From assembly GCA_958295665.1 (NCBI GenBank), contig OY282559.1:248430764-248494763 (forward strand): a stretch of DNA of 64,000 nucleotides, given 5' to 3'. A program made the translations under genes and the position numbers. Positions 32,538 to 42,747 of this stretch are shown piece after piece (the stretch's first letter is position 1; every line of letters begins with the position of its first letter). Source of the DNA: Tipula vernalis. Lineage: Eukaryota; Arthropoda; Insecta; Diptera; Tipulidae. Under the pieces are notes generated by a model. The model was not told the origin of the DNA and made no database searches. It was given only the letters and a program-made list of their open reading frames with translations.

Positions 32538-33717
32538 TGTAAGGGTTATCGTTTGCTAAACCAACCTGTGGTGATGCACTTCTATGGTTGGGTAGCATGT
32601 TCCGGTTGCAGGATTCTTTTTTCACCACATCCATTCCCAAGTACAAAAAAAAACTATACACACGGCCGATCATATGGTTTCTCACATCATCAGAAATTTG
32701 AGGATTTAATTGATACTCATCATCATGAATTTAAACTACAAACATTTTTACCATCACCAATCCTTCTTTTTACACTTTACTTTTAATTTAAGAATATAAA
32801 ATTGAAACAACTCAGAAACTACTTTATTTTCGTATTATCAAAAAAACTTAACTTTAAATTACTATACTATACTAACTAGATATGTAATACCCTTATACCG
32901 TAATGATGATCATCTGTTGCAGGAAAGTTACCAATAATTAATTCCGATGGTAACGGCGGTATATACTGGAACTGTTAATTATGCTGATATGTAGTTTACG
33001 TGTATTTATTGGAATTTTTTCCAAATTAAATTGATTCGAACTTTTATTCTTTGTTATTTTAATCACGCAGTAATTAACTTTAGACAATCAGCTTTTCTTG
33101 TTTATTAATTTATTTATTTAAAATTTTTTTTTTTTATTATTTTTAAAGAATTCAATCAAATCTCAGTACATTGTTACACATTTTATCATTTTTTGGTTGA
33201 TTTGATTAGTTTTATATTGTTTTTATTTTTTTTTTTTGTTTGTCCGGTCCCAAAAATTATTATTTTTTTGTTTTGACCATGTCCTCACCAAAAATGTATG
33301 TGTCTCTCACAAACTTTTATAAATACAGTACATACAATACAGTTTTACAATTTATGTACTTCAGTTATTTAATAAACTTTTTTTTTTCTTTCACTTAGAC
33401 TATTAAACTAAAACTTATTTTCTTTTAATATATGTAATTTTTTAATGTAAACTTTACTTTATATAATTCAATATTTTTAATTTTAGATTTTATTGCCACT
33501 CTAAATATTGATTGCAATCATTCGATCTTAATCTCCAATCTCTCGACACCAAAAAAAACTAACTCTTGTCTTTTTCCAATCATCCCAAAAAAAAAATAAC
33601 GGCGATTTTTTATTAATTTTTTTTTTTTGTTATTTTTGGTCTGGGTAATTAATCAATAAACAAATTTATTGAGTAATCATTCCAATGACTGCCAATGCTA
33701 TCAGCCAAATTGTTACA
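32538..33717. mobile_element. Probable solo LTR, 1180 bp
   Basis: It starts TGTAAGGG and ends TTGTTACA, and is flanked by ATTC at 32534-32537 and 33718-33721. It splits one satellite monomer. Subtracting 1184 bp (insert plus one ATTC) brings the next ACCATGG from 33854 to 32670, exactly 174 bp after 32496. TG...CA-type ends, a 4-bp duplication and the lack of coding capacity fit a solo LTR of a Ty3/Gypsy-type element. No second copy is visible to prove it. An open frame at 32517-32786 has no recognisable motif. Confidence 0.7.
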
Positions 33718-34085
33718 ATTCTCTTGGAGCTATGAGGGTTAGATATGACAGAAATCACCCAAAGTTTAAATTGAATGACTAACGTTCAATATTTGAATTT
33801 ACTAAACCATTTTCAGTACCTTGTCCGGAAATGAAACTACTAATAAAATATAGACCATGGCCGATTTTTGACTTATGCAAATATTGGGGACATTCTCTTG
33901 GAGCTATGAGGGTTAGATATGACAAAAATTACCGCAAGTTTAAATTGAATGGCTAACGCCCAATGTTTGAATTTACTAAACCATCTTCGGTAGTTTGTCC
34001 GGAAATAAAACTGCTAATAAAATATAGACCATGGTCCATTCTTGATTTATGCAAATATTGGGGACATTCTCTTGGAGCAATGAGC
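33718..34085 (+). repeat. 174-bp satellite array, direct block 2
   Basis: This continues block 1 after the solo-LTR-like insertion, with cores at 33854 and 34028. It breaks off at TTGGAGCAATGAG near 34085. Confidence 0.95.
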
Positions 34086-34815
34086 ATATTGTACTATTTA
34101 ATAAGACAAAAAAAAAACGATTTTTTGAAATTATCAAACCCACCTAACCCCGTAAGATAATACTACCACCCCTTAGTGGTAAGCAATTGTAATTGAAATT
34201 ATTCACACTTATCGACGAATTTAAAAAACACAAATGAACTATCGATTTTCTGTTGATGCCAAAAACCAAATTTCCTTTATAAGAGAATAGATTTTTCGGA
34301 ATGCCATTATCTTCTCGATAATAAAAGTCGCCCAAAAAATACAAAATAAAGTATCCATTAAAAAGGTAGACCCACTAAATTTTTATTAACTAACATATGA
34401 AAACAAAAGCCTGCTACATAATTTCTTGACATCCTTGCGCAGACAGAACGAACGCTAAACGGCTTTGGGGAGTTCTCTATTTTAATATGTAAATAATTAT
34501 TAGAAGTACACAATTTTGAAAATATTTTTATTTGTAAGAATGTTGGAATTTTAATTAATCGCCAATGCAGTAGTTTGAAGTCAGCAATCCCCATCCTCTA
34601 AGGTATAAAACGATTCAAAATTATTTTTTAAAAATTTGTTTCATTAAAAAAAAATTATTTCGAAATTTTTGTTTTTTTGGGAATTCTTTTTGGCAAACTA
34701 ACTAAATAACCTCTTAGCTCCAAGTTGCCAACTGACATTTTTCATGTCAGTTTTAAAAAAGTTAGACCCTTGTCTAAAGATTCACAACTTTCATCTAAAT
34801 TCAAAATTTGATCAT
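34086..34815. other. Spacer between oppositely oriented satellite arrays
   Basis: Non-satellite AT-rich DNA. I see no gene and no terminal repeats. Its two flanks are satellite in opposite orientations, so it is the loop of a giant imperfect inverted repeat. Confidence 0.5.
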
Positions 34816-36494
34816 TTCAGAGGTGTTGGCTTTTACATTATATTCATAGTTTTATTTCCGGACAAACTACCGAAGATGGTTTAGTAAATTTAAATATGGA
34901 ACGTTAGTCGTTCAATTTAAACTTGCAGTGATTATCGTCATATCTAACCATCATATCTTCACAAGAATGTCCCCAATATTAGCATAAGTTTAGAATGGAC
35001 CATGGTCTATATTTCGTAATTAGGTTTATTTCCGGACAAATTACCGAAGATGGTTTAGTAAATTCAAATATTGAACGTTAGCCGTTCAATTTAAACTTCC
35101 AGTGATTATCGTCATATCTAACCATCATACCTCCAAGAGAATGGCTCAATATTTGCATAAGTTAAGAATGGACCATGGTCTATATTTTATTGGCAGTTTC
35201 ATTTCCGGACAAACTACCAAAGATGGTTTAGTAAATTTAAATATGGAACGTTAGTCGTTCAATTTAAACTTGCAGTGATTATCGTCATATCTAACCATCA
35301 TATCTTCACAAGAATGTCCCCAATATTAGCATAAGTTAATAATGGACCATGGTCTATATTTCGTAATTAGGTTTATTTCCGGACAAACTACCGAAGATGG
35401 TTTACTAAATTCAAATATTGAACGTTAATCGTTCAATTTAAAGTTTGGGAGATTTCAGTCATTTCTAACCGTCATAGCTCCAAGAGAATGTCCCCAATAT
35501 GTGCACCAGTCAAGAATGAACCACGCTCTATATTTGTTCTTAGTTTAATTTCTGGATAAGTTACTGAAAATGGTTTAGTAAATTCAAATATTGAACGTTA
35601 GCAGTTCAATTTAAACTTTGGTTGATTTTTGTTATATCTAACCCTCATAGCTCGAAGAGAATGGCCCCAATATTTGCATAAGTTTAAAATGGACCATGGT
35701 CTACATTTTATTAGTAGTTTCATTTCCGGACAAACTACCGTAGATGGTTTAGTAAATTCAAATATTGAACGTTAGTCATTCAATTTAAACTTTGGGTGAT
35801 TTTTGTCATATCAAACCCTCATAGTTCTAAGAGAATGTCCCCAATATTTGAATAAGTTAAGAATGGACCATGGTCTATATTTTATTTTTAGTTTTATTTC
35901 CGGACAAACTACCGAAGATGGTTTAGTAAATTTTAATATGGAACGTTAGCCGTTCAATTTAAACTTTGGGTGATTTTTGTTATATCTAACCCTCATAGCT
36001 CCAAGAGAATGTCCCCAATATTGGCATAAGTCAAGAATGGACCATGGTCTATATTTTATTTTTAGTTTCATTTCCGGACAAACTACCGAAGATGGTTTAG
36101 TAAATTTAAATATTTAAGTGTTGCCGTTTAATGTAAACTTTGGGTGATTTTTGTCATATCTAACCCTCATAGCTCCTAGAGAATGTCTGTAATTTTTGCA
36201 TAATTTAAGAATGGACCATGGTCGACAATTTATTAGTAGTTTCATTACCAAACAAGGGACTCAAGATGGTTTAGTTAATTCAAACATTGAAGGTTAGTCG
36301 TTCAATTTAATCTTGGGCTGATTTCCCTCATGACCATTTTAGCTCCAAGAAAATTTCTCCAGTATTTACATAAGTCAACTATGGACCATGTCTACGTTTA
36401 GTAATTAGTTTTATTTCCGGACAAAGTACTGAAGATGGTTTAGTAATATAATTATTGAACATTAACCTTTGATTACAAACCTGTAGTGATCTTT
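34816..36494 (-). repeat. 174-bp satellite array, inverted block
   Basis: About nine and a half monomers run in the opposite orientation. Cores are at 34999, 35172, 35346, 35520 (degenerate), 35693, 35867, 36041, 36215 and 36385. Monomers around 34999 and 35346 are nearly identical (shared CTTGCAGTGATTATCGTCAT and TATCTTCACAAGAATG) and differ from the one between, so a two-monomer higher-order unit of 347 bp is visible. The array degenerates towards 36494, where the Tc1 element is inserted. Confidence 0.95.
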
Positions 36495-38070
36495 TACACT
36501 CCCCGACAATGAAATACGTTCACCAATTTTTTTTAGATTTTACTGAAATCAAACAATTATCGAAAAAATTTCTACAACGGTTATTTACATATTCGAATTG
36601 CTAAATGATTAGAGATATATATTGGTGTCCTTCTCTTTCGTAATCTCGTGTAACAACAGAAAATGGTTTTCGTGGTGCGTCAATGAAATACGTTCATTTA
36701 AGAATAATAACAAATAAAACTACTTTTGCATATTTTAGTAATGAATACTCTTGCCTTTATTTTTGATAATTTCCAAAATTCGTTTTGGTAATGACTTATA
36801 CAACTTTTTGATATAATTCTTGTTAAGTTGGAGACTTGCTTGTTCTATTGCTATTTGTAGCTCGTTCAATGAAAAATATTGCCTTCCTTGGCCATAAACT
36901 GTTCTCGATAATTCTGCCCAACAATTTTCTATGATATTAAGATCCGGCGACTTTGTTGGCCATTCCATAATTTTGATTTTGTTTGCTTCAAACAAATTTT
37001 GTACATTTCTGGAACTATGCGCTGGTGCATTATCCTGTTGAAAAATCAATTTTTTCGTCGAAGTTGTCGATAAAATGGTAAAAACTTATTGTTTAATAAT
37101 TCTTTATATTTTTCACTAGTAAGCGATCCCGCAATAAATTCAAATTTCCATTTGCCGAATGAAGATATAATACCCCACACCATGATACCACCCCCACCTT
37201 GTTGCCGTCTTATTTGTGTTAGTTCAGGAGTTCTAATATCATGAAAATAATAATTATAACAATCCGGGCCATCGAGGCAAAACCGTTTTTCATCAGAGAA
37301 TAAAACATTATTCCATTCATTTGTCCAGCTCATGTGTTTCTCAGCAAATACCATTCTGGCTTGAATGTTGCTTTTACTTAATGAAGGTTTACGCTGCATT
37401 TTTTGTCGTTTCAGGAATGTATTTTGTTTTAAAAATCGTTGTACGGTTCGTACCGATGATGTAACATTGGCTGAAGCTGCTATCTGACGCGCGGTTTTGC
37501 TGGAATTTCTAGCAATTCGAGTAATTTTACGTTTTTCTCGTTCAGTTAATGCGGATTTTCGACCTTTATAATTAGATTTTACTCCATAGTTGGGGTTTTT
37601 TACAATTTTGTTGATCACATCTAAGCTTCGATTGACTTCTGAAGCAATTTTTCTATTGCTAAGCCCATTTCTATGTAAAGCCAATACTGTCTGAACTTCA
37701 TGACGCTCAACTTTTTTTCCACGACTCATTTCCTAAGATTGAATTAATGTTTGTTATTGCAGTTAATAGAAACGTTTTTAAAATACTTACTTGAAATTAT
37801 AGTAGAACAACTTTTTAATAAAAAAGTAAATTTCAATAGTTAAAACAACAAAATAATAATGAACGTATTCTTTTGTCGCGCTCTATTTGAAATATTTTTT
37901 GTCTGTTTCTGTTTTCCTTCCAATTTCGCTTTCAAATATAACATAATTATGCTACACATAATTATGTTTTGTTAAAGTACCGTTTTTACACAGACAAAAT
38001 ATTTTTACAGTAGGCACTATCAAATACAGTGATAATTTAAAATGAACGTATTTCATTGTCGGGGAGTGTA
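36495..38070 (-). mobile_element. Tc1-like transposon with IR/DR ends
   Basis: TA duplications lie at 36495-36496 and 38069-38070. The inverted ends start CACTCCCCGACAATGAAATA and match perfectly for about 26 bp, bounding a 1572-bp element (36497-38068). A second copy of the end motif (CAATGAAATACGTTCAT) lies about 185 bp inside the left end. A diverged one (inverted, AATGAACGTATTCTTTTGTCG) lies about 190 bp inside the right end, giving the four-site IR/DR arrangement of some Tc1-like elements. It contains one transposase gene. Confidence 0.95.
36735..37729 (-). pseudogene. Tc1-like DD34E transposase, single frameshift
   Basis: The start MSRGKKVERHE at 37729 opens a paired-type helix-turn-helix DNA-binding region (first about 110 residues, with GLSNRKIASEVNRS and a second HTH containing TARQIAAS). 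The catalytic domain has LFSDEKRF (first Asp), a GGGGIMVWG turn, FQQDNAPAH (second Asp) and SPDLNIIENCW (Glu). Thirty-four residues separate the second Asp and the Glu. The frame is broken once, in an A-run at about 37050-37055, so the two open frames (37729-37046 and 37049-36735) are out of register by one base. Otherwise it is full length, about 331 residues. A sequencing error in the homopolymer is possible. Confidence 0.93.
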
Positions 38071-38150
38071 CATTCAAAATTGAATGGTATCTTTTCAATT
38101 TAAATTTGATTGGCTTTTGTGAAACAACATACGTTACTAACACATACATA
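38071..38150 (-). repeat. Degenerate satellite beyond the Tc1 insertion
   Basis: TTCAATTTAAATTTGATTGGCTTTTGTG matches, with substitutions, the TTCAATTTAAACTTTGGTTGATTTTTGTT part of the inverted monomer. The Tc1 element therefore landed inside the array. Confidence 0.55.
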
Positions 38151-39255
38151 TTTACAATTTTAGATTTAGGAAAAATTTCACGTTTTAAAAAAGGCTCGTG
38201 AATTATTTGTTAAATGATTCCTAAGTATTTGTTTTTGCTTTTTAGGAAAGGTTTAGGAAAAAATCCTCACGCATTTCACTGGAAGGGGAGTATTGTGGCA
38301 GTTGTAAATTTTGGGGAAACATCAATCATTACGTTGAGCAAATGAACATAAAAAGTAGTAGATTTTGCCTACCTTATTATTGTCTAGTTACTAGTAAGCT
38401 CAGTAAGAATTGTGGAGGGGCGTATTATTTTTCCCTAAACACACTATTCACACGAAAAACAAATTGGCATGATATGAAATAAAACGTTAGCGTTGTTGAA
38501 AAGAATAGAGTTAAGGCTGATTTACATTCAAAAAATTCATTTTCTTTACACATAAAAAATAAATTTAAACTGAAAATGTCATAAAGCGATACAAATGATA
38601 GGTTTTCTTATTTATGTAACCTTATTATATTTATTTATTCAAGCATCGACGATTTTATAGGAGAAAGATGAAACTCGACATCTGCAAAATTAGTAGACGT
38701 CGACTTTTGGGTTTGTTTCTCGGGTTGTGTTTCAAGTTTTTTTGCGAACGTCGAATGTCATTGAATGTAAATCAGCTATTAGTTGAAGAAGACAAGTCGT
38801 AAAGTAGAAGTCATAAAAATATCACAAAGGGTGCGAATATCGTGAAGGACACAACCGTGTACCACCCTTTTTCAAATTAAAAAGGCTCAAAAACGTAAAG
38901 GAATATATTGTATAAAGTAACAGATGTATTATAATATGCAACCTAAACTGTAAAGCGGTGTACATAAAAATATATTATATAAAATAAATGTAAATGAAAC
39001 TTATTGATTTCTTTGTATATAAAGAAAAAAAAAATGTGAATAAAATGTATGTCAGCAAAAGTTATAGCGAACTCTTGGAATAAAAAAGAAAGCATCGATA
39101 AAAAGTCCTCATAGTGAACCACGGGTGTGATAATTACCGCCCTCCGTGTCCGGGCAGAATACGGCTAGTGTGAAGGTAGTGCAATGGACACCTTTTCAAC
39201 GTGCACATATATTTAAATATCTTATACTATACCCACAAAAAGTAACTATAGTAAG
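38151..39255. other. No recognised gene
   Basis: AT-rich sequence after the satellite. Short unsupported frames only, and no repeats or ends that I can name. Confidence 0.4.
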
Positions 39256-41640
39256 TAAGTTAATGTAAAGATGACTTGAGAAATGTAGTTTTGCAATCTA
39301 AATCCCGGTAGCTTAGTGGCAAACTTTGATGAAATAATGTTAATTGTGAAAAATATTCCTCTCCATGTAATTGCTACATCTGAGTCGTCTCTGAAGTCCA
39401 AACATTCTAGCATACATTTTCAGTTTGATTACTTTACACTATTCCATAAAGACCGCAAGGGTCGGCGTGATGGTGGGGTTGCAATTTATGTCAAAAAGCT
39501 TCTGAGCCCTAAAATAATTTATACCATTTCAAGTAATACCCCATTTGACATCTTTTTCATTGAAATGGCTAATCATAATAATAAAAAACTTGCTATAGAC
39601 GTGATTTACAATCCAATCCGTCCACTTCAAAGGGACCAAATTGATGAACTGGATATTGTTTTAGGCGATATTATGGTTAAGCGCAGTGATTATCGTGGTG
39701 GCTAAAAAAATAAAACCACTGATGTCATCCTTTTGCTTTAACTTAAACTCTAAGGAGCCCTCTAACTTCACAGGCAATTCCGCTATCTTAATTGACTTAG
39801 CGTTTGCCAATCAACCTAGTAACTTCAAAACCTTCAGACAAATTTCAACTCTGGGTATTGCTACTACCCATGACATGATCTACAGTTCATATGCGTTTCC
39901 TATTTAAGGTACCAGCAATATTTAACAATACAATTACGTAAGATAATTTAGGAATGTTGATAGCGAATCATTAATCCAAGTTGCTAAGTCCTTATGCTGG
40001 TCACGCTTATATTGTTTGTCTAATATAAATGAGCAACTTTCAGTTTTAAATTCTTTCGGGAATGGGTAATGACTAAGTCTGCTAAACATAAATTTTTCAA
40101 TGGTAAATTTAATAGGCAGGTTCCAACTAAATTATTCTGGATAAATTATAAGGCTTACCTTATTATAAGAGTTGAATGCATATTTCGGTTCGGTTTTCGT
40201 CAACTTTTTACTTTCGTAATGTTTCTGAAGAGGAAATTCTCATCCAATTGCGCAGTTTAAAATCACTTGCTGTTGGAGCCGACGGCATAGCGCTAAGGTT
40301 TATTAAGCTAATACTTCCGATCTTACGACCTCACATAACATATTTAGTGAACTCTGGTTTAACTAAATCTTTATTCCCTAATGCATGAAAAATTCCCTTA
40401 ATCATACCGATTCCTAAAATATGTTCCCCGGTTACTGCAACTGATTTTCGTCCAATTAGTAGATTACCAACTTTGTCTAAAATTTTTGAAAACAGATTAA
40501 CGCTTATGTGACAAGTGATAACTTACTAAATACTCACCAGTCGGAGTTTTCAGCAAACCACAGCACTGTTACAGAACTGCTAAAAGTTGTCGATGGTATT
40601 ATCTCTAATATTGAAGATGAAAGGAGTAACCATTCTAGTTCTTTTAGACTTTTCTAAAGCATTTGACAAGGTTGATAATTCAATGTTGATATCTATATTA
40701 AGCTATGAATTTAATTTTTCAACTTATATTTTCCTATTTCCATTTGCGGCGTCAATCGTCGTAAACATTCTGAAAATATAATTGACTCGATTTTAATCAC
40801 ATCTGGTATTCCCCAAGGCTCTATGTCGATGCTTATCTTATTCTTGCTCTATATAAACCAATATCCTGTATCACATGCATGCGAGATCCTGCACATGCAC
40901 AGGTTTTTCAGGCGATTTACAAATATATTCATTTGGTGATCTTGATTCTATTGAGATTAGTAGGCATATTAGATTGGTCTTAGTAGGCAAATTAGATTGG
41001 TCTAATTTACATAAACTCCAAATGAATCCAAATAAGTCACTAGAACACCTAATTACCTAATGATTGATAGTCACAAAATTGATTTCTATGAACATGTAAA
41101 AAGTTTAGGTTTGGTCATAGACAGTAAACTGAATTGGTCAGAACACAAAAATAATTTATATAGTAAAATTTATGGCATTCTAAGTAAACTCCGGGATACA
41201 GCGAGATTCCTATCTATTAATGTTAAATGTCATATTATTAGCATTTTGGTAGGACCTTTTATATCATATTGCGCACCTGTTTTTTTAGAATGTTCCAAAA
41301 AATCATTTAAAAAGCTAAATCTTGCGTTCAGCTCCTGTACTAGATATAAATTCTCGAAAAGGAGAGGTGATCCCATTTCTCTATTATCTAGATAAATTTT
41401 TAATTCGAGTTTGAGAAAATTTCTTGAACTAGTGGCTTTAACTTTTCTATTCAATTTGTTACATTAGAAAGTACTCTTAAATTTATTTGAAAAACTGAAT
41501 TTCAGCAAGTCGCAGCAGCGGACATTAAACCTTCATTCCTTGTTTATAGAGTAAATCTTTGGAATAATATCCACCCATCTGCCAAAGCCGCGTCTAATCT
41601 ACACACGACACATAAATTTTAGTTTTACTTTTTCTTCCTC
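39256..41640 (+). pseudogene. Non-LTR retrotransposon ORF2 remnant (LINE D)
   Basis: In order: the endonuclease starts near 39300 (NPGSLVANFDEI), with RRDGGVAIYVKK near 39470 and DLAFANQPS near 39800. RT begins near 40210 (VGADGIALRFIK), with TDFRPISRLPTLSKIFE at about 40440 and VLLDFSKAFDKVD at about 40640. SGIPQGSMS lies at about 40805, a decayed catalytic box (GDL) at about 40910, and LGLVIDSKLNWSEH at about 41110. A C-terminal segment ends around 41625. ORF1 is absent. Many stops and frame changes make it non-functional. The clade is uncertain (CR1/Jockey-like by the C-terminal tail). Confidence 0.8.
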
Positions 41641-41654
41641 TAATTCCTATATTC

Positions 41655-42564
41655 CTATCAAATTGCCAAGATAATTGAAAAACTGGCTCATTCAAAAATT
41701 ACTGAGTTCTTGAGCAAATTGAACTTCTTCCATAAGATACATTTGGGTTTATAAAATTCAAAATTACGGAAAATCCATTACTGAAATTAACCAACTTTTT
41801 ATATGAAAATCTTGGCCAAAGAAATTCTGTTGTATCAGTTTTTGTAGACCTGAAAAGGGCATTTGATATGGTGAATCATAATGGATAGACCGCAGTGTGT
41901 AATAATGGAAAACTGTAAGAGCCAAATCAAATTAATTAATGATGGAGTTCCGCAGGGCTCCGTCCTTGGGCCTTTGCTGTTTTTAATTTATTTAGTTCTA
42001 TACTATATTTTATGCTAACTTTAATTCCCAGGTAGTTGCGTTTTGATAGAACCAGTAACATTGAACTATTACAATGCGATTTAATTTTATTGAGAAAATA
42101 GTGTATTACATGTGGTTGAGTTCGAAATCTAACTTTATCATAATGCATCAATGGTTTAAATCGTAACCAAGCTATTTGTATGAAAAATTGTTTCCTAATT
42201 GAATGTGTTCAAAGTTTTAATATCTTGGTCTTACTATAGATTGCATCATAAATTGGAAGTGTCATATGGAAAATCTTCGTAAATATATGATATCGGTAAT
42301 TCATAAAATTTATATTCTGAGGCTTGTCTGTCCTATTGGTGTTTTGAAGAATGTTTATTTTGCGCTTACGGAGTCTAGGTTGTCTTATGGTTTGGTTTGT
42401 TGGGGAGGTACTTATTTCGCTAAAATTTTACCAGTGGTAATTGCCCAGAAACATGTCATAAGGATTATGAATAATAAACCGAAAGTAAAAAAATCTTGGT
42501 CGCTATTTCAGCCATCGTAAATTCTTCCCCTTAAACATTGATTTATTTTAAAAGTTATGAAGGT
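41655..42564 (+). pseudogene. Non-LTR retrotransposon ORF2 (LINE E), first part
   Basis: RT pieces: KIIEKLAHSKITEFLSKLNF near 41670-41730, FVDLKRAFDMVNH near 41840 and NDGVPQGSVLGPLLFLIYL near 41940-42000. The segment with the catalytic YADD box has decayed beyond recognition. The C-terminal region LTESRLSYGLVCWGGTYF...IAQKHVIRIM lies at 42380-42470. The reading is cut at 42564 by the minus-strand LINE and resumes at 46424. Numerous stops show an old copy. Confidence 0.75.
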
Positions 42565-42747
42565 ATTTTTTTTTTTTTTTTAATTCAAATTTATTTCAGA
42601 AAATGTTGTTTTCTTAAGTTCGAATGCATATGTATTACTAACTAAGAAATATTAAATTGATAAATTACAATAATATAATAAATTAACAATTATAGGATCA
42701 GCAGATTGAACATTATATTACATTTATAATAACAGCCAGTCCAAAAT

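Noticed and set aside
32517..32786. 89-codon frame crossing from satellite into the insertion
   Set aside because: It spans an insertion boundary, so it cannot be an ancestral gene. No motif.
30891..34085. Regular repeats as a CRISPR-like array
   Set aside because: The whole 174-bp unit repeats without unique spacers, and the context is an animal genome.
30891..36494. Satellite monomers as self-cleaving (hammerhead) RNAs
   Set aside because: I looked for CUGANGA and its paired GAAA with a stem between them in the monomer and did not find them. The visible dyads are simple palindromes.
39304..39325. GGTAGCTTAGTGGCAAAC, resembles a tRNA A-box
   Set aside because: No B-box or acceptor stem follows, and the bases encode the recognisable LINE endonuclease start (NPGSLVANF).
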